Below, piece after piece: positions 24,014 to 34,602 of a stretch of 64,000 bases of DNA; the first letter of the stretch is position 1, and each line of letters opens with the position of its first letter. Made by a program: the position numbers and the translations under genes. Under the pieces are notes generated by a model. The model saw only the letters and a list, made by a program, of their open reading frames with translations. It did no database searches and was not told where the DNA came from. Source of the DNA: Nemertoderma westbladi. Its lineage: Eukaryota; Xenacoelomorpha; Nemertodermatida; Nemertodermatidae. Location: contig JAUCBJ010008896.1 in assembly GCA_032718475.1 (NCBI GenBank), positions 62,001 to 126,000 on the forward strand. Reading direction: 5' to 3'.

Positions 24014-24659
24014 ACCGCGCGCGTGTAGAGCGTGTATCGTGTAGAGTATCCCAAACAGTATTTTTTATGCCGTCCACATGGCCCACATATTTCGTGGCCA
24101 TCTGTTTAGGGGGTCCTACCAGACAACTAATCAAATATCTAAGCTTCTCACGGTCGCTCAATGGCGAGTCTAGAATGCTATCCTTACAGAACTCCACAAA
24201 GGGTAACCATTTTAGCTCATCACCGTCGAACTTTAGAATTTGACCTGCAGAGACGCACTGTCGGGCCTCATTTCTAGCAATATGTCGGGTAAGGTCGGCT
24301 TGAGCTGCTGAAGAATTTAGTAAAATGTCGGTTAGATATGAGCTTTGGTCGTTCTGATGTACTGTATTCTCGGCATGAATACCACTCATATTGGAGGCAC
24401 GTTTTAAAAATTTTAGACCCTGTGACGCTGCTTGTGAGTCGACCTTCTTATTTGTTAGGGTGATATGATCTTGCATTAAGGCCACTTGTTGCTCTAAGTC
24501 ATCGTTTCTTTGTAATAGAGAATCATTTCTTTGTAATAAAAAATAATTTCTTTGTAATAGAGAATCATTTCTTTGTAATAAAGAATAATTTATTTGTAAT
24601 AAAGAATCAATGATTTCTCGAGAGTCGTCGTTGTTCGTGTTGGGTGAGGGGGCAAACAT
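23997..24659 (-). pseudogene. BEL/Pao Gag (DUF1759-like), truncated by frameshift
   Basis: 220 residues from ATG at 24659. Residues about 15-50 are an imperfect internal repeat (LLQRNDSLLQRNY), apparently a tandem codon expansion forming a coiled coil. Residues about 140-190 contain ILKFDGDELKWLPFVEFC, then SDREKLRYLISCLVGPPKQM, the DUF1759 signature (L..F.GD...W..F...F.......L....K..YL...L.G.A). The frame ends before the knuckle. Gag would build the particle. The position next to the leader and 5' LTR is as expected. Confidence 0.7.
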
Positions 24660-25020
24660 AATGGGGATGTGTTCATTACTAGTAGTGATGGTGAGCTCAC
24701 TCTAGTTTGTACAACACTAACTATGGGTGCGATGGATCTACATTTAAGTTGTCTACAATCCCTCTGGTAAATATCAAGCAAAATAAAAACATGTGCAAAT
24801 AATACAACGCTAGTTCTACACATAATTGAAGTAGTTTACTTACACGGAAACTGTTGGACGCAGGAAGTATAGTAAAGTGATCAGTTTCACTACAGCCTAC
24901 TGTAACCAACCATTTGATGTTATGATGGTAATATAATTGATTGTACTGGGGGGGGGGGGGGGGGGGGGGAGGGGGAGGAGAACACTGTCTTGGGAGCAGT
25001 GTTGGAAAATGAAATTTCAC
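24660..25020 (-). other. 5' leader of the LTR element
   Basis: The part adjoining the LTR (about 24765-25020) matches 46576-46802, the leader of the second family member, including a G-rich site: 22 G here (24948-24969) against 7 C in the other copy. A tRNA primer site is not obvious. Confidence 0.55.
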
Positions 25021-25196
25021 TGTCAAGGCTTTTACGGGAGCTGGGAGGCTAATCCCACATCAGCTGCATAGGGAGTTTGTTTGTAACTCTTGTGAGTGCT
25101 ATCGAGTGCCTTTGGATACCTGCCACGTAGCAGGAACACTCACGAATGTTTATGTAATATATATATTATCTAATATATATATTATCAAATATAATT

Positions 25197-26190
25197 TGAA
25201 CTGGGTGTAAGCAATATTGGAATATACCGTAATAATGTGTTTTGGTTTAGAATCTATTGTTATTTTCGGAACGTTATTTTCAGAACGGTGTATAAACAAT
25301 ATCGTACATACAGTACAGTGCATACGGGAATTCATATTTACTGAACTGAGTTACATACGGGTATTCATATTTTACTGAACTGGGTGTAAGCAATATTGGA
25401 ATATACCGTAATAATGTGTTTTGGTTTAGAATCTATTGTTATTTTCGGAACGTTATTTTCAGAACGGTGTATAAACAATATCGTACATATACAGTGCATA
25501 CGGGAATTCATATTTACTGAACTGAGTTACATACGGGTATTCATATTTTACTGAACTGGGTGTAAGCAATATTAGAATATACCGTAATAATGTGTTTTGG
25601 TTTAGAATCTATTGTTATTTTCGGAACGTTATTTTCAGAACGGTGTATAAACAATATCGTACATACAGTGCATACGGGAATTCATATTTACTGAACTGAG
25701 TTACATACGGGTATTCATATTTTACTGAACTGGGTGTAAGCAATATTGGAATATACCGTAATAATGTGTTTTGGTTTAGAATCTATTGTTATTTTCGGAA
25801 CGTTATTTTCAGAACGGTGTATAAACAATATCGTACATACAGTGCATACGGGAATTCATATTTACTGAACTGAGTTACATACGGGTATTCATATTTTACT
25901 GAACTGGGTGTAAGCAATATTAGAATATACCGTAATAATGTGTTTTGGTTTAGAATCTATTGTTATTTTCAGAACGGTGTATAAACAATATCGTACATAC
26001 AGTACATAAGGAAAGTCATTGTTTACTGAACTGGGTGCAATCTATATTGGAACATACCGTAATTTGTAATTTATATAATTAGGTTTAATTTTATTGTTAT
26101 TTTCAGAACGTACGGTGTGTATTCAATATCGTAACATACAGTACATACAAGGGAATTCATATTTACGGAACTGGGTGCTTCACACGTACT
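25197..26190. repeat. 176-bp tandem repeat, five good units plus two degenerate
   Basis: Units start TGAACTGGGTGTAAGCAATAT at 25197, 25376, 25552, 25726 and 25900 (spacing 174-179). Each contains CGGAACGTTATTTTCAGAACGG and ends with two diverged copies of CATACGGG(A/T)ATTCATATTTACTGAACTG. The fifth unit lacks about 15 bases; the last partial units (from about 26025) are diverged. Confidence 0.95.
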
Positions 26191-26675
26191 TTGTGGCCTG
26201 CCCCCACGCCCACATCTACTTTTTGAAGTTGGTACATATGTACAGCACTACGGTAGCTGGTCTAGGTACCGGTACATCGTGCAGCAGTCAAACAGCTGTA
26301 GATTAGGCGTTAGGCCGTGTAGACTTCTGGAGAGGGTCTGGTAGTCTAGGTATGGCAGTACAGTAGGGTGCATGTCAGTCAGTCACGGAACAAGTGGATT
26401 ATATACTATATAGGGTATATGCCCATCAAATTCGACATTTTTGATTATTATTGTTAATTGGCTTTGGTGCTAAACTATTATATAATACAGGGAAAATTGT
26501 TTGACAGAGTAGTAATTTATGTAATTTTAGCCTGATAGGCCCAACACATTTCTGCATTTTTTGTTGTTTTTTTTGGTATTTCTGTCTTTTCACTGGAGAA
26601 TTTATATTTGGGTTGAGTGAGTAGGTGTAGGCTGTTTTTAGTTATCTGTTTTTAGTTATTTGTTTATTATTAACC

Positions 26676-26719
26676 CTGATGAAGGATATGAAATATATTC
26701 GAAAATTTGGGAAATTAAC
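26676..26719 (+). ncRNA. Hammerhead-ribozyme-like core (weak)
   Basis: CTGATGA (26676-26682) is followed by a six-pair stem (GGATAT with ATATTC, one G.U), then GAAA (26701-26704) and a five-pair AATTT/AAATT stem. This is the order of the hammerhead core. Stem I pairing around the expected cleavage site is not evident, so it may be a degraded copy or chance. Confidence 0.2.
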
Positions 26720-27286
26720 ATCATTTTTTATCGAGAAGTTTATCCTCAGTGGCGAACTCATTTCAATTATATATTATCTAATATATATATCTGCTCTGAA
26801 GGTACAATCAATTAATGTAAGTGTATAGCCTCGGCACTATAAACTGCTTCAAGGGAATAAGGTAATATTTACGTGTAAACTGTTCCGTTATGTTGTGTTG
26901 TCGGTGGGTGAATGTACGTGTGACTTATTTATATTACAGGTAGGACACTATGTTGGACCTAGTGCGTGGTAAGCGCACAGTTCACTCGTACTGCACACAT
27001 CATAGTATCGATAGAGTTAAATGAACCGAATCTATTACAGACAGGGCACAGTCAGCACTAACCGTATGGGAAGCAATTTGGTGTGATCTCTGGTCTTGTA
27101 TATTCATCAACAAAGTAAAGCAATAATAACTATAATACGAATGGGTATGATAAGAATTAATGCGCACATCAAGTTAGTTGTGATATGTACAGCAAAAGAC
27201 GAAATATTATGCACTCAGAAGTGGAATAGTTCTCTGATAAAAATATAAGTTTTCGACATGCAGTTAGCGTGTGCAGCAAAACAACC

Positions 27287-28159
27287 TACCATTTACCAGT
27301 AAGGAATCACAGACTGTCCTGTAGTAGTTTAGTCCTGTATGTACTTCTGTACTTTACACCTGCATGCAGTTTAACTGAATTGAGTTGATTAAGGGCTGTT
27401 GCACGAAATATACTCGGTTATTTCATTTTAAATTATATTTTTGGTCACTTAGAAAAAGGTCCTTCTAAACGCACTAACTCATTGTCCATCGCCACTACAT
27501 CGCCCCTCCCAGGTTGTCTCCTGAATCCCAACATCTGCTCGGGTCTTCACTGTCCTAGAATTCCTGAGGTGATTCCATCAAGTTGGGTTGGAACTTACAA
27601 GCCACTGACTCACAACCTCATGATCAAAGGTTGTGTGTGCACTCTAATGTTAGAGAGACAATATTCACGGATTACACAATAATTGTATGGCCAGTAAGTC
27701 AGGTTGTTGTCATCAAAATTCATTCGTATAAAATTTATCGAATTATTATCAAATTCACAGGCTTCATTTTGAAAAGAAATTGGTAATATTTTTCATAAAA
27801 TTCAATATAAATTAAATTAAACCATGTTAGCGATGTAGTAGTCCATCATATCATAGTTTGAAATATAATAATTTGTATGGGAGTGCAGCATAACTTGACA
27901 ATCATCATTGAAGAAGTGGTACCCACCCATATGCTAATCAGACGTGAAGATTCTGTTATATTTAGTACTTACTTATTAGGATAGAGTGCCAGCTGACCTC
28001 CTTAAGAGGTCAGTTATTATCAGTTAAAGAGGCTTGCCTCTAAACTGCCTAATATACAGTATTGTATTTAAGTATGGCAATAAATAATAAAAAAAATCAT
28101 GTTTACTTTGAAATACGCAAGGGCTCACGATAGTGATACTTATCAATATTATTTTGTAG
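27287..28159. other. Non-coding DNA upstream of the FReD exon
   Basis: AT-rich sequence with no convincing exon, signal peptide or promoter. Earlier exons of the FReD gene should lie here or further left beyond the retroelement. Confidence 0.5.
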
Positions 28160-29092
28160 AACAATGACAAGGCGGAAAAAGCAGCTAAAGAATCGACAAT
28201 ACTCATGGATGGGGAGAACATAGTAGATTATCTGCAAGAAAATAAGTTTATAGAAAAAGTAGTGGATCGGGATGCTCCGATGCGAGGTGAAATTCCCTGC
28301 AACCAATTTAATGACAATGATAAATCCGGTCTTTATAAAAATGAATTGTATTCGCTAGGTGGGTATGTTTATTGCGATCTGGATTTGGATGGAGGACCTT
28401 GGTTGGTAATCCAACGACGCGTCGACGAATCTGTCGATTTCTTTCGCAACTGGGCAAACTACACCACAGGATTTGGAAATGTGAGTAATAACTTCTTCCT
28501 TGGATTGGACGCCATTCATGAACTTTCTAAAGGCGGTGTTCCAATGCGAATTGATTTGTGGTCATATACAAGCTCTGCTCCTGCTGATGAAATGAAAAGT
28601 CAAGTTTTGAAATACTATTGTGGTGGAGCATATAAAAATATACATGACTTTGAATTACCATTTTGCTCCAAGGAACACAAACACGTGTATGCTTACTATA
28701 ACAATTTCAGTGTAGGTTCAGCAGCTACTAATTACACATTAAATGCTTCGGGGTATTCTGGCAATGCAGGGGATATGATTGCAGGTGAGACGGATCTCAA
28801 TCCTGATCACAAACCCTTGAAGGATTCCGATAGGAGATTTTATCCCAACAGTCAACCGTTCAGTTCATTTGATCACAACAGTGGCGTCATTAGAAAACTA
28901 CCTCAACCCATTTTTTTTGATGACAAAGAGACTAACTGTGGCCGCCAATACCAATCGGGTTGGTGGTTTGCTCCTGAAAAATGTGTCTGGGGTTCGGACT
29001 TAAATGAAATAATGATAAGAGTATATTGGAAATCATATGCAGGATTTTATCCACTGGACAAGGTAGAAATCAAGATCAAAGTAGGAAATTAT
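28160..29092 (+). CDS. Fibrinogen-related (FReD) gene, exon with first FReD
   Basis: Exon borders: acceptor TTATTTTGTAG just before 28160 (abbreviated: ATTTTGTAG) and donor AT|GTAAGT after 29092. The exon is open for 311 codons and ends in phase 0. An in-frame ATG at 28205 exists, but the frame continues back to the acceptor and there is no signal peptide, so upstream exons are expected. From Cys47 on it is a fibrinogen C-terminal domain: YVYCDL, GGPWLVIQRRVD, FFRNWANYTTGFG, FFLGLDAIHEL, ASGYSGNAGD and GWWFAPEKCVWGSDLN. The usual Cys pairs (YVYC with the first Cys, and NCG...EKC) are present. The calcium loop DxD..D is not well kept (FSSFDHNSG). FReD proteins are usually secreted or surface lectin-like recognition molecules (ficolin, tenascin, angiopoietin-like). 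The ligand cannot be predicted. Confidence 0.85.
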
Positions 29093-30144
29093 GTAAGTTG
29101 GTATTTTATATACAATAATTAATTTTCTAATTATTATTAAAATTTGCTTATAATTTCCCATGCTGAGGTTGAGCTCTACCGCTTCTACCTTAGTCTATAT
29201 GCTCCTCTCTTGCTTCATATGAACTGCTCCCTGGGATTGAGAGAACTGCTTAAATATCTTGACACAAAAGGGAAAAGATTGTCTACATTAATTTAACTAT
29301 TAAGGTTAGAAAAATTGATTCTAAGAGCAAAATTTGTTCGAGAATACAAAACTTTAAATGGTTTCTCAATATCTTTGTTAGGTATTGAGTCTTTATGCTA
29401 TTGCGGTTTAATTTACATGTTTTTTTTTAACTAAAAATGAAGTTTTTGCACTAAAAATCTATATCCTCCTATATTGTCTTTATCTATGCTTCGCAATTTT
29501 ATTTCTTTAACGGATTTACGTTTGTGTCTACAGAATATTTTCAAAGCGGATTTTCAAAATATTTATCTTCTTATTCTCTCAAACCTGTGCAATCTCAGGC
29601 CAGTAACTCCCTAGTGCTAAACAAAACCAACAACAACAGTACAAGGCAGAGTCATAAATCGCCGCCACAACAATAATAACCTACCTAACAAATTACGTGG
29701 AAATCAGTAAAACTTACATTTACATACATTAAGTCACAAAACCATAGCCCATCGAGATGAGTGAGTGAACATTAACAGTGAATGGTCTGGAAACGTCGGG
29801 TAATCTACAGCGACAATAAGTTTTTGACAGTACACCCTGACGAGACACGACCTGGATGAAATATTAGTGGAGCTATGCACGACCAACACACTTGATAATC
29901 AACACCATCATCTTGGAAGGAAGAAAATAGTTGGGTCACAGCTGATAACAACGACGCTATGAGCATAACAATACTCACATGCACGAACCACATCCCATAT
30001 AAGTCCAACACCCAACCACATCAGTCATTTGTGATATTATACCTGATATTTAAAAAATAAGTTTTTTAATTTTGAGACTTTTTATTAGAAATAATAATTA
30101 CACAATTCTGTGTTGTTGCGCTGATAAAAGCTGTTCTATTGCAG
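29093..30144 (+). other. Phase-0 intron between the two FReD exons
   Basis: Donor GTAAGT at 29093 and acceptor CTGTTCTATTGCAG ending at 30144. Both neighbouring exons are in phase 0 and the frame continues across. The 1,052-base intron has in-frame stops and no coding signal. Confidence 0.75.
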
Positions 30145-30879
30145 GAAGTGCAACCTCAACCAGCTCCAACCACAACTTATCCAGAATACTTACGCGTTTG
30201 TTATGACCATACTCGTAGAAATTGCCCTGAACTGTCGGGAATTTGCTTAATTCTTAACTATAACGGACTATATATGGTTAGATGCAAAGGTTGGCGGGTT
30301 GATATACAGAGGCAAACGAGAAACGACAATATTAATTTTAACCGGGATTGGTCTGAATATCGAAATGGATTCGGTAGCATTATAGGTGGAAGTTACTGGC
30401 TGGGATTAGAAAACATAAGAAAACTCGTAAATTTTCCTGGAGCCGGAAGAGTTGGCTTAGGTATTAGAATTGATCATAATGGATATTACTACTGCAGCTC
30501 ATATACTGGTTTCAGTCTTACTGGACCCGAATACAAACTTTCTGTATCTGGCTACTATGAACCCAGTTCCTACAATGGTATAGATAATGCAGACAATCCC
30601 CCAGTATACCCAGCTTACGATGGTTTAACACCTTTGAATGGAGTTGGTTTCAGCACAAAAGATCGTGACCATGATGAATGGCCATCTGGAAGTATGGTGG
30701 GGTACTGGACTAGTGGAGGTTGGTGGTATAAGTATAATATGGCTAGTAATCTTAACGGCCTGAAATACAGTTACAAATACAAGAAATACCCATCATACGG
30801 AATCCATTGGTACGATATTGTTGTCTGGTATAAGGCACAAGGATCGGAAATGTGGATTGATTTCGATCCAGGTTCCTAA
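30145..30879 (+). CDS. Fibrinogen-related gene, terminal exon with second, diverged FReD
   Basis: Starts with GAA right after the acceptor TTGCAG and runs 244 codons to TAA at 30877-30879. A short Pro/Thr linker (PQPAPTTTYPE) leads into a second FReD: RVCYDHTRRNCPELSG, GWRVDIQRQ, FNRDWSEYRNGFG, SYWLGLENI, FSTKDRDHDEWP and SGGWWYKYNMASNLNG. Here the calcium-binding motif (DRDHDEW) is typical, while the Cys pair bracketing the GGWW segment is missing (YWTSGGWWYKYN), so one conserved disulfide is absent. The N-terminal part has extra cysteines. The two FReDs are clearly different from each other, so the duplication is old. Together the exons encode at least 555 residues. Confidence 0.82.
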   Translation, partial: EVQPQPAPTTTYPEYLRVCYDHTRRNCPELSGICLILNYNGLYMVRCKGWRVDIQRQTRNDNINFNRDWSEYRNGFGSIIGGSYWLGLENIRKLVNFPGAGRVGLGIRIDHNGYYYCSSYTGFSLTGPEYKLSVSGYYEPSSYNGIDNADNPPVYPAYDGLTPLNGVGFSTKDRDHDEWPSGSMVGYWTSGGWWYKYNMASNLNGLKYSYKYKKYPSYGIHWYDIVVWYKAQGSEMWIDFDPGS

Positions 30880-31565
30880 TTAGACAATGATTGTTGATTA
30901 CACAGGTCGCACAATCAGGCTATAATGTTGATTTTTTTTTCTTAGGCCTACTTTCTTGGTGATTGTTTTTAAATTATGGTTAAAATACTATTGTACAACA
31001 TCTTATGTTAGATATTCTAGTTTGTACAGATATACTATGGTTAGGTGATGAGTAAAACGTGACCATAGAGCCAGAACAAAACAAACCACAATTCTTTCAA
31101 AATATTTCACCAAAATTAAGCAATATGGCATTATATGCATCTTCGATGTAAAACCGTTATGTATTGGACACTTTATATGTATTTGTCATAATAGGAGAAC
31201 CGGAACAACTTGTATGTGTTGTGTTGTAAAATAACAAAGGTAAAACAACCCGCATCTTACAAAAGATATGTTATTACCCAAATTGATGTGCGTTGTTTTC
31301 TCTCTGATAAAATCCCAGGGGAAAAACAACCCAAACAGCTTTATAGTAGTTTCTATCATTGCAAATTAAAATGATATTCTGATACCCAGTGTCCATTTTT
31401 TAATTACATATTGTATCTTCCAAACTTCTGTGAATAAAATTTAATTATGAGACGGGATCCACATTGAGAAAAATGAGATGGCTTATTTATTGGAGATTGT
31501 CTGGGAAATGATACATTTGGCCAGAATTGTTTTGGATCTATGGTCATCATAATGTGGCCTTTTTG
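30880..31565 (+). other. 3' flank of the FReD gene
   Basis: Non-coding, AT-rich. The nearest clear AATAAA is at 31433-31438, about 550 bases after the stop, and may serve as poly(A) signal. Confidence 0.4.
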
Positions 31566-32234
31566 GTGACAACAGTCAGCCACAGTCAAAAAAATTGTTG
31601 ACCAATATCAAAAATGGCCATAAACAATGTGAATAATACTGTAGTAGATCACAGTGCTAAAAGTAATTCTGCCAAGTTTCTGCTCTGCATATCACTGGCA
31701 AGTCATAGGAAAACAGTCAAACGTCTGGTGACAACACACAAAATGTCCGGACAACACTCTAAATCATGAATTCAGTATTCGGCAATACAGGTAGAGGTAG
31801 ATTAATACTTTAATATGCCAGGCAAGACACCAGTCTGCCTGTCATTTACTTTTATACTGAATGTAACTCGCTGGTTTGCAACCTTAGCGTACCGCTGTTG
31901 CTGGTACGGGTAGCCTATCACTATTTCAACCTTGGCTTATAAATTAATACATATAGATAATGTTTTAATATGTAATATTTTTGTTTGCTATAATGCTATT
32001 TGTTATTTATCCGTTGTTAGATTACCCATTAGGTGATTCCCGAGAGGGGCCCTGGGTAATTTTCTCCATTTTTAATTCATAATTTTAAATTAAATTGTGT
32101 TAATAATAATAATAAATATGCGGAGCTGAAACTTGGCAGAATTAATTTTAGGACTGCGATCTACTGTTATTCACATTGTTTATGGCCATTTTTGATAATG
32201 GTCAACAATTTTTTGACTGTGGCTGACTTGTCAC
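31566..32234. mobile_element. Inverted-repeat (MITE-like) element
   Basis: Arms 31566-31700 and 32114-32234 are inverted copies (about 85-90% by eye), starting GTGACAA..GTCAGCCACAGTC and ending near GAAACTTGGCAGAATTA. The spacer is non-coding. A target duplication is not clear. The left flank CATCATAATGTGGCCTTTTT resembles part of the 66-bp satellite unit that starts just right of the element. Confidence 0.7.
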
Positions 32235-32251
32235 AAATTCCACCTATCCTC

Positions 32252-34602
32252 TAAAAAAGCAAACAAATTCGTAACAAACTAACTCTTTAGTTTATGGACA
32301 TCATAATGTGCCCTTTTATAAAAAGCAAACGAATTCGTAACGAACTAACTCTTTAGTTTATGGATATCATAATGTGCCCTTTTATAAAAAGCGAACGAAT
32401 TCATAACGAACTAACTCTTTAGTTTTTGGATATCATAATGTGCCCTTTTATAAAAAGCAAACGAATTCGTAACGAACTAACTCTTTAGTTTATGGACATC
32501 ATAATGTGCCCTTTTATAAAAAGCAAACGAATTCGTAACGAACTAACTCTTTAGTTTATGGATATCATAATGTGCCCTTTTATAAAAAGCAAACGAATTC
32601 GTAACGAACTAACTCTTTAGTTTATGGATATCATAATGTGCCCTTTTATAAAAAGCAAACGAATTCGTAACGAACTAACTCTTTAGTTTATGGATATCAT
32701 AATGTGCCCTTTTATAAAAAGCAAACGAATTCGTAACGAACTAACTCTTTAGTTTATGGATATCATAATGTGCCCTTTTATAAAAAGCAAACGAATTCGT
32801 AACGAACTAACTCTTTAGTTTATGGATATCATAATGTGCCCTTTTATAAAAAGCAAACGAATTCGTAACGAACTAACTCTTTAGTTTATGGATATCATAA
32901 TGTGCCCTTTTATAAAAAGCAAACGAATTCGTAACGAACTAACTCTTTAGTTTATGGATATCATAATGTGCCCTTTTATAAAAAGCAAACGAATTCGTAA
33001 CGAACTAACTCTTTAGTTTATGGACATCATAATGTGCCCTTTTATAAAAAGCAAACGAATTCGTAACGAACTGACTCTTTAGTTTATGGATATCATAATG
33101 TGCCCTTTTATAAAAAGCGAACGAATTCATAACGAACTAACTCTTTAGTTTACGGACATCATAATGTGCTCTTTTATAAAAAGCAAACGAATTCGTAACG
33201 AACTAACTCTTTAGTTTATGGACATCATAATGTGCCCTTTTATAAAAAGCAAACGAATTCGTAACGAACTAACTCTTTAGTTTATGGATATCATAATGTG
33301 CCCTTTTATAAAAAGCAAACGAATTCGTAACGAACTAACTCTTTAGTTTATGGACATCATAATGTGCCCTTTTATAAAAAGCAAACGAATTCGTAACGAA
33401 CTAACTCTTTAGTTTATGGATATCATAATGTGCCCTTTTATAAAAAGCGAACGAATTCATAACGAACTAACTCTTTAGTTTTTGGATATCATAATGTGCC
33501 CTTTTATAAAAAGCAAACGAATTCGTAGCGAACTAACTCTTTAGTTTATGGACATCATAATGTGCCCTTTTATATAAAGCAAACGAATTCGTAACGAACT
33601 AACTCTTTAGTTTATGGATATCATAATGTGCCCTTTTATAAAAAGCGAACGAATTCATAACTAACTAACTCTTTAGTTTTTGGATATCATAATGTGCCCT
33701 TTTATAAAAAGCAAACGAATTCGTAACGAACTAACTCTATAGTTTATGGACATCATAATGTGCCCTTTTATAAAAAGCAAACGAATTCGTAACGAACTAA
33801 CTCTTTAGTTTATGGATATCATAATGTGCCCTTTTATAAAAAGCGAACGAATTCGTAACAAACTAACTCTTTAGTTTATGGATATCATAATGTGTCCTTT
33901 TATAAAAAGCGAACGAATTCATAACGAACTAACTCTTTAGTTTATGGATATCATAATGTGCCCTTTTATAAAAAGCGAACGAATTCATAACGAACTAACT
34001 CTTTAGTTTATGGATATCATAATGTGCCCTTTTTTAAAAAGCAAACGAATTCGTAACGAACTAACTCTTTAGTTTATGGATATCATAATGTGTCCTTTTA
34101 TAAAAAGCGAACGAATTCATAACGAACTAACTCTTTAGTTTATGGATATCATAATGTGCCCTTTTATAAAAAGCAAACGAATTCATAACGAACTAACTCT
34201 TTAGTTTATGGACATCATAATAATGTGCCCTTTTATAAAAAGCGAACGAATTCATAACGAACTAACTCTTTAGTTTATGGATATCATAATGTGCCCTTTT
34301 ATAAAAAGCGAACGAATTCATAACGAACTAACTCTTTAGTTTATGGATATCATAATGTGCCCTTTTATAAAAAGCGAACGAATTCGTAACGAACTAACTC
34401 TTTAGTTTATGGACATCATAATGTGCTCTTTTATAAAATCAAACGAATTCGTAACAAACGAACTCTTTAATTTATGGACATTATAATGTGCCCTTTTATA
34501 AGAAGTGAACGAATTCGTAACGAACTAACTCTTTAGTTTATGGACATCATAATGTGCCCTTTTATAAAATCAAACGAATTTGTAACGAATGAACTCTTTA
34601 GT
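32252..34602. repeat. 66-bp satellite, about 35 units
   Basis: Very homogeneous head-to-tail array. The unit contains ATCATAATGTGCCCTTTTAT, AAAAGC(A/G)AACGAATTC(G/A)TAACG and AACTAACTCTTTAGTTTATGG. Each typical unit holds the perfect palindrome ACGAATTCGT and often GATATC. Linked variants (GCGAACGAATTCAT against GCAAACGAATTCGT; GGACATC against GGATATC) recur along the array. One unit near 34214 has a 3-bp insertion (ATAATAATG). The edge units are the most diverged. Confidence 0.97.

Larger units (their letters stand above)
25183..26768. mobile_element. Insertion inside the 5' LTR
   Basis: The extra block is bounded on both sides by copies of ATATTATCTAATATATATAT-like sequence, which could be a duplicated target or slippage in an AT microsatellite. 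It contains a 176-bp tandem array and an unidentified 3' part ending near a hammerhead-like core. No ORF is convincing. Confidence 0.5.
15378..27281 (-). mobile_element. BEL/Pao-type LTR retroelement with extra ORF cassette (decayed)
   Basis: Two long direct repeats, 15378-18538 and 25021-27281, share most of their sequence once later insertions are removed. They enclose minus-strand Gag, CCHC, protease, RT and DUF5641-like pieces plus three unknown ORFs. The repeats run (minus strand) from TTTTGCTGCACA to CCTTGACA. CAACC occurs immediately outside both ends (15373-15377 and 27282-27286), as expected for a 5-bp target duplication. AGGGAACGG, a polypurine tract, abuts the 3' LTR on the inner side. 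The same two LTR termini with a different 5-bp duplication recur at 45631 and 48698, which supports the boundaries independently. Pol is broken by frameshifts and by a large deletion between RT and the C-terminal tail, so the copy cannot be autonomous. The BEL/Pao assignment rests on the DUF1759-like Gag, the GPxxLIGxN-type region, the A17-like RT tail and the DUF5641-like end. Confidence 0.72.
25021..27281 (-). repeat. 5' LTR of the BEL/Pao-type element (interrupted)
   Basis: Same termini as the 3' LTR. CAACC follows at 27282-27286. Relative to the other copies it has about 1.6 kb of extra sequence inside an (AT)n tract and lacks about 250 bases near its upper end (around 27150-27200). Confidence 0.7.

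Noticed and set aside
27482-27682. Small ORF upstream of the FReD gene as a first exon
   Set aside because: No signal peptide, no suitable donor in phase, low coding character.
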